Shown piece after piece: positions 17,819 through 25,834 of a stretch of DNA of 35,978 nt (position 1 is its first letter; each line of letters opens with the position of its first letter). The DNA comes from an uncultured Acetobacteraceae bacterium (GTDB lineage: Bacteria; Pseudomonadota; Alphaproteobacteria; Acetobacterales; Acetobacteraceae). The translations under genes and the position numbers were made by a program. The notes under the pieces were generated by a model. That model was not told the origin of the DNA and did no database searches. It saw only the letters and a program-made list of their open reading frames with translations. The stretch covers positions 1 to 35,978 of the forward strand of contig CAIRCM010000131.1 of assembly GCA_903877125.1 (NCBI GenBank), in the 5' to 3' direction.

Positions 17819-19068
17819 CCGCCCTGACCAGACGTGCTGTCGTCGCGACGGGACTGGCCGCGCCGTTCGTCGCCAGAGCCGAGACAGGCCCCGGTGTCAT
17901 CGTCGTCGGCGGCGGGTTCGGCGGTGCCTCCGTAGCGCGCGCGCTGCGTCGCTACGGTGAAAATATGGACATCACCCTAGTCGAACCGAACGAAACCTTC
18001 ATCGCCTGTCCCTTCAGCAATCTGGTGGTGGCCGGCGTACGAACCATCGACTCGCAGCAATTCGGATACAAACAGCTTGTCGCCGACGGGATTCGCGTCA
18101 TCCACGCCGCAGTCATCGGAGTCGATCCAACCCGGCGGCGCGTGACACTGGCATCGGGCGAGAGCCGTCCTTACGATCGGCTGATCCTTTCCCCCGGTAT
18201 CGACATCGCCTGGGGTGCGCTGCCCGGCTATGACGAGGCGGCCAGTACCCGCATGCCGCATGCCTGGAAGGCCGGCGCCCAAACCTTGCTTCTGCGCAAG
18301 CAACTTGAGGCGATGCCGGACGGCGGCACGGTCGTGATGTCCGTGCCGCCCAACCCGTACCGCTGCCCGCCCGGGCCATACGAACGGGCCAGCCTGATCG
18401 CCTGGTACCTGCGCGGCGCGAAGCCGAAGTCGAAACTGATCGTCCTCGACTCCAAAGACGCCTTCTCCAAACAGAAACTCTTTCAGGCCGGCTGGGCGCG
18501 CATGTATCCCAATATCCTGAAATGGGTATCCCAGTCCGACGGGGGAACGGTGACCGGCGTCGAACCGGCGACACTGACATTCCGTACTGATTTCGAGAGC
18601 TACAAAGCCGATGTGGCCAACGTAATCCCGCCGCAGAAAGCCGGGCACATCGCCGCCGTCGCGGGGGTCGCGGACAAGACCGGATGGTGTCCGGTCGATC
18701 CCATCACCTTCGAGTCCCGCCTCATCCCCGGCATCCATGTGATCGGCGATGCCGCCATTGCCGGGGCCATGCCCAAATCCGCTTTTGCCGCCAACGCTCA
18801 GGCGAAGGTTTGCGCACTCGCCGTGGCGCGCTTGCTGGTGGGTGCCACGCCCGACGAGCCGCGGCTGATCAATACCTGCTATTCTCTGGTGGCCCAGGGC
18901 TACGGCATATCGGTCGGCGCGGTCTATCGGCCTGTCAACGGTCTGCTGGCCGAGGTGCCGGGTTCCGCCGGCACCAGCCCGTTGGATGCGCCGGATCAAT
19001 TTCGCTACCAGGAAGCCCAAAATGCCGATGCCTGGTTCGATCGTATCACGCACGAAGCGTTCGGTTAG
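17815..19068 (+). CDS. fccB: Flavocytochrome c sulfide dehydrogenase flavoprotein subunit, FccB/SoxF-like
   Basis: A 417-residue exported FAD protein that would oxidise sulfide or a persulfide and pass electrons to the co-encoded cytochrome. A twin-arginine leader (LTRRAVVATGLAAPFVARA) precedes the FAD loop VVGGGFGGASVARAL (30-44). The two redox-active cysteines known from FccB are both present: C184 in NPYRCPPGPYER and C292 in TGWCPVD. Another cysteine, C65, lies in TFIACPFSN. The C-terminal FAD-contact segment HVIGDAAIAGAMPKSAFAANAQAK is also typical. The ATG overlaps the cytochrome stop by four bases. In Paracoccus-type clusters this gene (soxF) follows soxCDE; here it precedes soxX. Confidence 0.88.
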   Translation: MTALTRRAVVATGLAAPFVARAETGPGVIVVGGGFGGASVARALRRYGENMDITLVEPNETFIACPFSNLVVAGVRTIDSQQFGYKQLVADGIRVIHAAVIGVDPTRRRVTLASGESRPYDRLILSPGIDIAWGALPGYDEAASTRMPHAWKAGAQTLLLRKQLEAMPDGGTVVMSVPPNPYRCPPGPYERASLIAWYLRGAKPKSKLIVLDSKDAFSKQKLFQAGWARMYPNILKWVSQSDGGTVTGVEPATLTFRTDFESYKADVANVIPPQKAGHIAAVAGVADKTGWCPVDPITFESRLIPGIHVIGDAAIAGAMPKSAFAANAQAKVCALAVARLLVGATPDEPRLINTCYSLVAQGYGISVGAVYRPVNGLLAEVPGSAGTSPLDAPDQFRYQEAQNADAWFDRITHEAFG

Positions 19069-19417
19069 CCTGGCCATGGCCGCGCTGTTGACCATGGCGG
19101 CCGGCGATGCCTCGCAGGGACGGGCCATCGTGATGAACCGGCAATTGAGCGCCTGCCTGCTGTGCCACGCCGGCCCGTTTCCCGATCCCAACCTACAGGG
19201 AAACCTGGCGCCGTCGTTGGCCGGCGTCGGGTCACGGATGACGTCCGAAGAATTGCGGTTGCGGCTCACGACCCCGCCGCCGGACAGCATCATGCCGTCC
19301 TATTCGACGACCACCGGCCGCCGCCAGATCGGCCTGCGGTGGGAGGGGAAGCCCATCCTCACGCCGCAACAGATCGAGGACGTCGTCGCATTCCTGACGA
19401 CACTCAAGACGCCATGA
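19022..19417 (+). CDS. soxX: Sulfur-oxidation c-type cytochrome SoxX
   Basis: A 131-residue periplasmic monohaem cytochrome that pairs with SoxA. The complex joins a sulfur substrate to the cysteine of SoxY. A signal peptide with a KR-rich n-region spans about 1-30. The haem site is CLLCH (C45, C48, H49), and M91 in IMPSY is the expected axial methionine. The end, ILTPQQIEDVVAFLTTLK, is the usual SoxX terminal helix. The ATG at 19022 is chosen because AGGAAG lies 7 bases upstream. It gives a 47-base overlap with fccB in another frame. The alternative ATG at 19076 would leave too short a leader. The stop overlaps soxY by four bases. Confidence 0.87.
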   Translation: MPMPGSIVSRTKRSVSLAMAALLTMAAGDASQGRAIVMNRQLSACLLCHAGPFPDPNLQGNLAPSLAGVGSRMTSEELRLRLTTPPPDSIMPSYSTTTGRRQIGLRWEGKPILTPQQIEDVVAFLTTLKTP

Positions 19418-19833
19418 AGCGGCGCCTGCTTCTGGCCGGATCGGCGGCATTGCTCGCAATTCGGCCCGCCCAGGCAACGCCGGTGCAGGTTGCCGCACTG
19501 ATCCGTGACCTGGTCGGCGGTGCGCCGCTGACCCAAGGGAACATGAAACTCGATCTCCCTGTCATGGTGGAAAACGGCAACACCGTCAGTGTGACCGTGT
19601 CGGTCGACGCGCAACCCGGCGCAGTGCACTCGCTGCACCTCTTCGCCGAGGGCAATCCACTGCCCGAGGTCATGCATTTTTCCTTTGGGCCGCGTGCCGG
19701 CCTGCCCCGGGTCCAGACGCGCATACGGCTGGCAACATCGCAGACCGTGATCGCCATCGCCCAAATGCGGGACGGCACGTTCCGGCAGGATAGTGTGGAC
19801 CTGCTGGTCACCCTCGCCGCTTGCATTGACTAA
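19414..19833 (+). CDS. soxY: Thiosulfate-oxidation carrier protein SoxY (variant C-terminus)
   Basis: A 139-residue exported protein that forms the SoxYZ carrier; pathway intermediates ride on its C-terminal cysteine. The leader (MKRRLLLAGSAALLAIRPAQA) is followed by the SoxY core: LDLPVMVENGNTVSVTVSV (47-65) and TRIRLATSQTVIAIAQMRDG (102-121). Canonical SoxY ends in GGCGG; here the end is LVTLAACID, with the cysteine (C137) kept but the glycine arm replaced and the last two residues Ile-Asp. Cysteine retention argues for an active carrier, while the altered arm suggests different docking. It is flanked by soxX (4-base overlap) and soxZ (10-base gap). Confidence 0.84.
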   Translation: MKRRLLLAGSAALLAIRPAQATPVQVAALIRDLVGGAPLTQGNMKLDLPVMVENGNTVSVTVSVDAQPGAVHSLHLFAEGNPLPEVMHFSFGPRAGLPRVQTRIRLATSQTVIAIAQMRDGTFRQDSVDLLVTLAACID

Positions 19834-19843
19834 GGGGAATGAG

Positions 19844-20164
19844 ATGGTCCGCGTGCTGCTGAACGCACCCAAGCAAGTACCCAAAGGTCAACCGTTCAAC
19901 GTGAAGCTGCTGATCTCGCACCCCATGGAAAGCGGCCAACGTCGCGATGCCATGGGGATGGCCATCCCCCGGCACATCATCAACCAAATCGTCTGCAAGC
20001 TGGACGAGGAAGAAGTCTTCCGCATGAACCTCTTCCCCGCCATCGCCGCCAATCCCTTCCTGGTATTTTCCGCGACCGCCGAGCAAAGCGGCACGCTGAC
20101 CATCACCTTCACCGACGACAATGGTGTCGAGCAGACCGAAACAACCCCGGTGGAGGTCGTGTGA
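19844..20164 (+). CDS. soxZ: Thiosulfate-oxidation carrier complex protein SoxZ
   Basis: A 106-residue immunoglobulin-like partner of SoxY, without its own signal peptide, as is normal because it is co-exported with SoxY. Recognisable SoxZ segments are KGQPFNVKLLISHPMESGQR (14-33), PRHIINQIVCKLDEEEVF (42-59) and the ANPFLVFSATAEQSGTLTITFTDD strand region. AAGGGGAA precedes the ATG. The stop is overlapped by the GTG start of soxA (GTGA). It stabilises SoxY and presents the carrier cysteine to SoxXA and other partners. Confidence 0.9.
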   Translation: MVRVLLNAPKQVPKGQPFNVKLLISHPMESGQRRDAMGMAIPRHIINQIVCKLDEEEVFRMNLFPAIAANPFLVFSATAEQSGTLTITFTDDNGVEQTETTPVEVV

Positions 20165-20895
20165 AGCCCGTCCTGCTGCTGTTGGCGCTGCTCACAGCTG
20201 CTGCCGCGCCGCGATCGGGCTATGACGATGCCAGCCCGGAAACCCGCGCGATGCAGGACGACGACGATGCCAATCCCGGCTTTCTGTGGGTTCGGGAAGG
20301 CGAGGCACAATGGTCGAAACCCGCCGGGCCCGACGGCAAAAGCTGCGCCTCCTGCCACCACGACGCCACCATTTCCATGCGCGGTGTCGCTGCTCGGTAT
20401 CCCCTGATCGACACGGTGTCGGAGCAGCCGATGACGCTTGACCAACGGATTGCTCAGTGCCGCGAGGAACGCCAGCGCGCCGATCCCTTGCCGCCCGAAA
20501 GCGAGGCCGCGCTGGGCCTGAGTGCCTATGTCGGCCTGCAGTCGCGGGGAATGCCGCTGCACGTGAGGGCGGATAGCCCCTTCGTCGCCGCGGGGCGGCG
20601 GTTGTTCGAAACCCGCTTGGGCCAACTGAACCTGTCCTGCGCCCAATGCCATGACGAACGGGCCGGCATGAAGCTGGGTGGCGCCACCATTCCACAGGGC
20701 CATCCCAATGGCTATCCGGAGTACCGGCTGGAATGGCAGGCAATGGGCTCGCTATATCGTCGCCTGCGCGATTGCATGACGGGCGTGCGGGCGGAGCCCT
20801 TCGCCCCGGAGTCGCTGCAAGCGGCGGAGCTTGCGCTGTATCTCGCGGTCCGGGCCGAGGGGCTAAAGGTCGAAACGCCCGCGGTCAGGCCTTGA
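20161..20895 (+). CDS. soxA: Sulfur-oxidation dihaem cytochrome SoxA
   Basis: A 244-residue periplasmic dihaem cytochrome, catalytic partner of SoxX, which oxidatively conjugates thiosulfate to SoxY. It has a leader (about 1-19) and two haem sites, CASCH (C62, C65, H66) and CAQCH (C160, C163, H164). C205 in RRLRDCMTG is the active-site cysteine that becomes a persulfide haem ligand in characterised SoxA. C100 is a candidate cysteinate ligand of the first haem. The start is GTG overlapping the soxZ stop. This is the last gene of the run: valS ends 4 bases downstream on the other strand, so soxB, which commonly follows soxA, is absent here. Confidence 0.9.
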   Translation: MKPVLLLLALLTAAAAPRSGYDDASPETRAMQDDDDANPGFLWVREGEAQWSKPAGPDGKSCASCHHDATISMRGVAARYPLIDTVSEQPMTLDQRIAQCREERQRADPLPPESEAALGLSAYVGLQSRGMPLHVRADSPFVAAGRRLFETRLGQLNLSCAQCHDERAGMKLGGATIPQGHPNGYPEYRLEWQAMGSLYRRLRDCMTGVRAEPFAPESLQAAELALYLAVRAEGLKVETPAVRP

Positions 20896-20899
20896 TCGG

Positions 20900-23578
20900 C
20901 TACCCGATACGCGCCATCGCCGCTTCCAGCCGCTCCACCTCGGCCAGATAGGCGGCGACCCGAGCTCGATTTTCCTCCACGATTTCCTCCGGTGCCCGGG
21001 CAACGAAATCGGCGTTGGACAGCTTCTGCTGGAACTTCTTCGCCTCTGACGCGGCCTTGTCGCGTTCCTTGCCCAGGCGCGCGCGTTCCACGGCGATATC
21101 GATCATTCCTTCCAGCGGCAGCACCACCGTGGCCTCGTCCAGCACCGCCTGCGCCGAGCCCTTCGGCAATGCACCGTCCACCGGCCGGACTTCCGATGCG
21201 CGTGCCATGCGGCGGATTGGCTCGATCCAGCGTTCGGCGCGCGCCAGCGCCTCGGCCGAGGCGTCTTTCAGCAGCACCGCGCCTGGCACACTGGGCGGCA
21301 CGTTCATTTCGCTGCGCACCGACCGGATCAGCCCGATGAGGCGTACCACCCAGTCCAACTCAGCACGCGCCTCGGCCGCGCCGGTCACGGGCACGGCGAT
21401 GGGCCAGGTTTCCTTGATCAGGCTGCATTCGGCCCCGTAGCCGAAACGGTCCCACAGCTCCTCGGTCACATAGGGGATCGCTGGGTGCAGCATTTTCAGA
21501 ATGATCCCGAGGACATAGGCTGCCGTCGCCCGTACCTCCGCCGCGGCAACGGGATCGGCGTTCGGCGCCAAAGCCGGTTTGGCGAATTCCAGGAACCAGT
21601 CGCAGAACGTGTTCCAGACGAACCGGTAGCCGGCCCCGGCGTATTCGTCAAAACGATACGCTTCCAATGCTGCCGTCGCTTCCGCCACCGCGGTGTTGGC
21701 GGCATCGAGAAGCCAGCGCGTCAGCGGCAGCGTCGCCTTGGCCGGATCGAAGGACGGATCGACCGCGACCCCGTTGATTTCGCAAAACCGAGCGGCATTC
21801 CACAGTTTGGTGATGAAGCTGCGGTAGTCCTGCACCCGGTTCGCGCCCAGCTTCACGTCCCGGCCCAACCCGGTCAGCGAGCAGATTGTGAACCGAAGCG
21901 CATCGGTCCCGAAGCTGTCGATCAGTTCCAGGGGATCGATGATATTCCCCTTCGACTTCGACATTTTCTGGCCTTTTTCGTCCCGCACCAGGCCATGGAT
22001 GTAGATCGTCTTGAACGGCACATCGCCCATGAAATGGATGCCCATCATCATCATCCGGGCCACCCAGAAGAAAATGATGTCGAAACCGGTGACCAGCACG
22101 TCGCCGGGGTAATAGCGATCGAGTTCCGTCGTTTTCTCCGGCCAGCCCAGCGTCGAAAACGGCCACAGGCCGGAGCTGAACCAGGTATCCAGAACGTCCT
22201 CGTCCTGCGTCACCGGCGTTTCGGTACCGTAGTGCGTCCGTGCCAGCGCGGCGGCTTCCTCGGCGGTCTTGGCAACGAAGACCTCGCCGTCGGGCCCGTA
22301 CCAGGCGGGAATGCGATGCCCCCACCAAAGCTGGCGCGAAATGCACCAGGGCTGGATATCGCGCATCCAGGCGAAGAAGGTGTTCTCCCATTGCTTTGGC
22401 ACGAACACGGTCTTGCCGGTCTCCACCGCTTCGATCGCCGGTTGGGCGAGCACTTTGGCGTTGCAATACCATTGTGTCGTCAGTAGCGGCTCGATCGGCA
22501 CGCCCCCGCGGTCGCCATGCGGCACCTGGTTCTTGTGCGGCTCGATCTTCACCAGCAGTTCCAGGCGGTCCAGTTCGGCCACGATCGCCTTCCGCGCGGC
22601 GAAACGATCCATCCCGTCCAGCGAATGCACGAACGAATCCGGCGCCAGATCGCCGGCGATCTCCGCCAGGGTCACCCGAGCCTGCTTGTCCAGTATGGAG
22701 GGCATGGGCAGATCGTGGCGTTTACCGACCTCGAAGTCGTTGAAATCGTGCGCGGGCGTGATCTTCACCGCCCCCGTGCCCTTTTCCGGGTCGGCATAGT
22801 CGTCGCCCACGATCGGAATGCGCCGCCCGACCAGCGGCAGGACCGCGAATTTGCCGATCAGCCCGGCCAAGGTCGGATGCGCCGGATTCACCGCGACCGC
22901 GGTATCGCCCAGCATCGTCTCCGGCCTGGTCGTCGCCACCGTGATAAACTGCCCTGGCGCGCCCTCGATCGGATAGTTCAGATACCAAAGCGACCCGTTG
23001 ATCTCCCGGTTCTCGACCTCCAGGTCCGAAATCGCGGTCAGCAGCTTCGGATCCCAGTTCACCAGCCGGCGGTCGCGGTAGATCAGGCCCTGGCGGTAGA
23101 GGGTCACGAACACCTCCCGCACCGCCGCGGACAATCCATCGTCCATGGTGAAGCGTTCCCGCGGCCAGTCCAGCGAGGCACCGAGGCGCCGCAACTGCCG
23201 GGTGATCGTGCCGCCGGATTCAGCCTTCCACTGCCAAACCCGTTCCAGGAACTTCTCCCGGCCCATGTCACGGCGGTCGATGCCTTCCGCGGCAAGCAGC
23301 CGTTCCACCACCATCTGCGTGGCGATCCCCGCATGATCGGTGCCGGGCTGCCACAACGCATCCCGCCCGGTCATCCGCCGCCAGCGGATCAGCGTATCCT
23401 GCACTGTGAACGTCAGCGCATGTCCCATATGCAGGCTGCCGGTGACGTTCGGCGGTGGGATCATGATGGTGAACGGGTCCGCATTGGACCGCGGATCGCA
23501 GGCAAACGCCCCTTCCTTTTCCCATCCCTGGTAAAGGCGGGCCTCGGTTTCGGCGGGGGTAAAGGTCTTGTCGAGCAT
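20900..23578 (-). CDS. valS: Valyl-tRNA synthetase
   Basis: An 892-residue class I aminoacyl-tRNA synthetase that charges tRNA-Val. The HIGH-type motif is HMGH at 50-53 in PPPNVTGSLHMGHAL, and KMSKS is at 538-542. The editing domain lies at about 205-345 and includes TTRPETMLGDTAVAV and GTGAVKITPAHDFNDFEVG. It hydrolyses mischarged threonyl-tRNA. The anticodon-binding domain follows at about 640-790. A C-terminal charged coiled coil (about 825-892) closes the protein. The ATG at 23578 begins MLDKTFTP, which matches the family start; a longer frame upstream is not needed. The convergent soxA stop is only four bases away. Confidence 0.96.
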   Translation of the reverse strand: MLDKTFTPAETEARLYQGWEKEGAFACDPRSNADPFTIMIPPPNVTGSLHMGHALTFTVQDTLIRWRRMTGRDALWQPGTDHAGIATQMVVERLLAAEGIDRRDMGREKFLERVWQWKAESGGTITRQLRRLGASLDWPRERFTMDDGLSAAVREVFVTLYRQGLIYRDRRLVNWDPKLLTAISDLEVENREINGSLWYLNYPIEGAPGQFITVATTRPETMLGDTAVAVNPAHPTLAGLIGKFAVLPLVGRRIPIVGDDYADPEKGTGAVKITPAHDFNDFEVGKRHDLPMPSILDKQARVTLAEIAGDLAPDSFVHSLDGMDRFAARKAIVAELDRLELLVKIEPHKNQVPHGDRGGVPIEPLLTTQWYCNAKVLAQPAIEAVETGKTVFVPKQWENTFFAWMRDIQPWCISRQLWWGHRIPAWYGPDGEVFVAKTAEEAAALARTHYGTETPVTQDEDVLDTWFSSGLWPFSTLGWPEKTTELDRYYPGDVLVTGFDIIFFWVARMMMMGIHFMGDVPFKTIYIHGLVRDEKGQKMSKSKGNIIDPLELIDSFGTDALRFTICSLTGLGRDVKLGANRVQDYRSFITKLWNAARFCEINGVAVDPSFDPAKATLPLTRWLLDAANTAVAEATAALEAYRFDEYAGAGYRFVWNTFCDWFLEFAKPALAPNADPVAAAEVRATAAYVLGIILKMLHPAIPYVTEELWDRFGYGAECSLIKETWPIAVPVTGAAEARAELDWVVRLIGLIRSVRSEMNVPPSVPGAVLLKDASAEALARAERWIEPIRRMARASEVRPVDGALPKGSAQAVLDEATVVLPLEGMIDIAVERARLGKERDKAASEAKKFQQKLSNADFVARAPEEIVEENRARVAAYLAEVERLEAAMARIG

Positions 23579-23637
23579 CTCGGTCTCTCCCGCGGCCTCG
23601 GGTCGATCACCGCGGGAGGCCGCCAATGGACAAAAAA

Positions 23638-24183
23638 TCAGGTCCGAACGCGGCCTACGACGCGTTCGATTTCGGTGCGACCCAGTCGTTCGACCAAGGG
23701 CGGCAGGTTGGCATCAAGCCACGCCTTCAGGAGCGGGCGGATTTCCTGGCGCACGATATCTTCGATGGTTGGGCCGCTGCTGGTCACGCGCATCGACTGT
23801 TCGGTGTGCAGGGTGCGCATCAGGCTTTCGACGCTGGACGCGGCGGCGGCGGCCGCTTCCGGCGCGACCAATGCCGCGACCGGCTCCGGTTCGGCCGCGC
23901 GAACCGGTTCAGACACCGGTGCGGGGAAGGCTTCGGCTTCGGCCACCGTATGCTCCTGCTGGACCATCATCGATGCATCGAGCGTGAGTACATCGTCGTC
24001 TTCGGTTGCTGCCGGTGCCCGTGCCGGTTCCGGTGACGGGTCCGGCGCAAGCGGCGCGGATTCATCGGCCTTGGTGTCATCGGCGCTCAATATCTTGCGG
24101 ATCGATGCAAGGATATCCTCCATCGACGGTTCACTCGGCGGCGTCGTGCCTGGGCCACCAGGGGGGGCTGAGGCGCCACTCAT
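23638..24183 (-). CDS. popZ: Cell-pole-organising protein PopZ (DUF2497)
   Basis: A 181-residue polar scaffold protein that self-assembles at the cell pole in alphaproteobacteria and, in Caulobacter, holds the ParB-bound origin. The three-part layout is clear. A short conserved helix, EPSMEDILASIRKIL, lies at 18-32. A long acidic Pro/Ala/Glu-rich disordered linker spans about 35-115. The C-terminal oligomerisation helices run from about 117 and include TIEDIVRQEIRPLLKAWLDAN and PLVERLGRTEIERVV. Length is close to that of Caulobacter PopZ. It lies 59 bases upstream of valS and 20 bases downstream of tolC on the same strand, an order often kept in this class. Confidence 0.85.
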   Translation of the reverse strand: MSGASAPPGGPGTTPPSEPSMEDILASIRKILSADDTKADESAPLAPDPSPEPARAPAATEDDDVLTLDASMMVQQEHTVAEAEAFPAPVSEPVRAAEPEPVAALVAPEAAAAAASSVESLMRTLHTEQSMRVTSSGPTIEDIVRQEIRPLLKAWLDANLPPLVERLGRTEIERVVGRVRT

Positions 24184-24203
24184 GTCAACCTCCGGACCAT
24201 GTT

Positions 24204-25712
24204 TCAGCGGGCCGGCTGGTCGGTGGCATAATCGCCAAGGCCAATCCAGCGATCCTTCACCGCGTTGTAGTAAGCCGTTTCGTCATACAGCGGCACCGGC
24301 AGCCGCAGGTCGCGCGCCGTTAGCCGGCCGATCGCCTGCGCGACCTGATAGGACGCGGTCACCAGCTGCGCGAGGTTCTGCACCAGCGAGGTGCGGGATT
24401 GCAGGAGCGCCTGCTGCGCGTTCAGCACGTCCAGCGTCGTGCGGCTGCCGACGATCGCTTCGCGGGTTACACCTTCCAATGCCACCTGATTGGACTTCAC
24501 CTGCGCCCGCGTGCTCTCCGCCGCCGCCCGAGCCCCCATGTAGGTCGAAAGCGCCTGTACGGCCGCCTGAACGGCGACGCGTTTCGCATCGTCGATCTGC
24601 TGACGCGTTTGCTGTTGGGTTTGACGAGCGGCTCGCACAGCCGCGTATTCCGCGCCCCCCTGATAGATCGGGACCTGCAACTGCAAGGTGACCGAATAGC
24701 CGCTGGTTTCCGAATTACGGGCGGACGGGTTGTCTTGGTAGAAGCTCTGGCCCTGCAGACCGATCTGCGGGCCGAGCGCGGCGAGCGCGACGTCCACCGC
24801 GTCCTTTGCCGCGGCGTCGTTGAACAGGGCGGCAATCACCGCGGGGTTGTTGACGCTGGCAACTGCCGAGGCCTCGGCCGCGGTCTTGATCGGCAAGGCC
24901 AGCGGTTGCGGTTCTGCCATATCCGCCGGTGGCTGCACGCCGACGATCTGGACAAACGTCGCATTCGCGGTCGCCAAATTCGCCTCGGCCGTTTCGCGCT
25001 GGGCGCGTGTGCCGGCGAGCGCCGCTTCGGCCTGCGCGACGTCGGTGCGGGTGATTTCGCCGACCCGGAACCGGTCATTGGTCGCTTGCAGTTGTTTCGT
25101 CAGAACCTGCTCGTTGTTGCGTTGCAGTTCCAGGAGCTGCCGGGCCTGGATGACACCGACATAGGCGGTAACGGTGGCCAAAAAACTGGTCTGTTCCTGC
25201 GCGATCAGGTTGGCCCGTTCCGCCATCACCTGGTTTTTGGACCGGTTCACGCCCCCCTGCACCTTGCCGCTGGTATAAAGGCTCTGCGTCACCGTGGCTT
25301 GGCCGGTGCCGAATTGCCGGTCGATCTGGGTGGTCACCCGCGCTCCGGGCAGGCGAGTGACGGGATTCGTAAGCGTCGACGAATAGACCCGCGACACACC
25401 GTCGCCGTAACCCGCGGTGGCGCCCAGCACGACTGTTGGCCGCCATCCCGCGAGCGCCTGTGGCACACTTTCATCGGTCGCGCGCAGCTTCGCCCGTTCG
25501 GCCAGCAAAGCCGGCTGGTAGGAATAGGTCGCGGCCAGCGCCTCGGTCAGCGTGTGCGGACCGGCCCCGGGACGGTGGACTGGCGGCGGAGCGGCACGCC
25601 GCGCAGGCGGCGGAACCGTCGTCGTCGATTGCGCGACGGCAGGCGTGCCGAAAGCCACGAGGCCGAGGCCGGCCATCGCCAAGCCGGGAAGCAAACCCTG
25701 TCGCCAAACCAT
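24204..25712 (-). CDS. tolC: TolC-family outer-membrane efflux protein
   Basis: A 502-residue outer-membrane channel subunit that trimerises and docks with RND or ABC exporters. A signal peptide (about 1-27, ending TPAVAQ) is followed by a Pro-rich stretch. Two outer-membrane efflux protein repeats follow, with characteristic LTEALAATYSYQPALLAERAKL at the first and AKDAVDVALAALGPQIGL plus QVPIYQGGAEYAAVRAARQ at the second. The long alpha-helical hairpins are seen as heptad-like Gln/Ala-rich segments. The ATG at 25712 is preferred to the upstream TTG at 25736 for its Met start and leader fit. It lies downstream of pcm on the same strand with a 122-base gap. Confidence 0.88.
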   Translation of the reverse strand: MVWRQGLLPGLAMAGLGLVAFGTPAVAQSTTTVPPPARRAAPPPVHRPGAGPHTLTEALAATYSYQPALLAERAKLRATDESVPQALAGWRPTVVLGATAGYGDGVSRVYSSTLTNPVTRLPGARVTTQIDRQFGTGQATVTQSLYTSGKVQGGVNRSKNQVMAERANLIAQEQTSFLATVTAYVGVIQARQLLELQRNNEQVLTKQLQATNDRFRVGEITRTDVAQAEAALAGTRAQRETAEANLATANATFVQIVGVQPPADMAEPQPLALPIKTAAEASAVASVNNPAVIAALFNDAAAKDAVDVALAALGPQIGLQGQSFYQDNPSARNSETSGYSVTLQLQVPIYQGGAEYAAVRAARQTQQQTRQQIDDAKRVAVQAAVQALSTYMGARAAAESTRAQVKSNQVALEGVTREAIVGSRTTLDVLNAQQALLQSRTSLVQNLAQLVTASYQVAQAIGRLTARDLRLPVPLYDETAYYNAVKDRWIGLGDYATDQPAR

Positions 25713-25834
25713 CCCTAAACCCCACTTCCCAACCAAAACGTGTATCAGGTCAGGTACTCAAGAGTGCATCCTCTGCCACACGAAGCCATGGGGCGCCAAG
25801 AATTTGACGCCATCGGGACATGGATGGCCGAAAA

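Noticed and set aside
17977-19293. 438-codon minus-strand frame opposite fccB and soxX
   Set aside because: Antisense to genes with intact FAD, cysteine and haem motifs.
21485-24691. Long plus-strand frames opposite valS, popZ and tolC
   Set aside because: They mirror well-supported genes, cross gene borders and show shadow composition (Arg, Gly, His, Asp).
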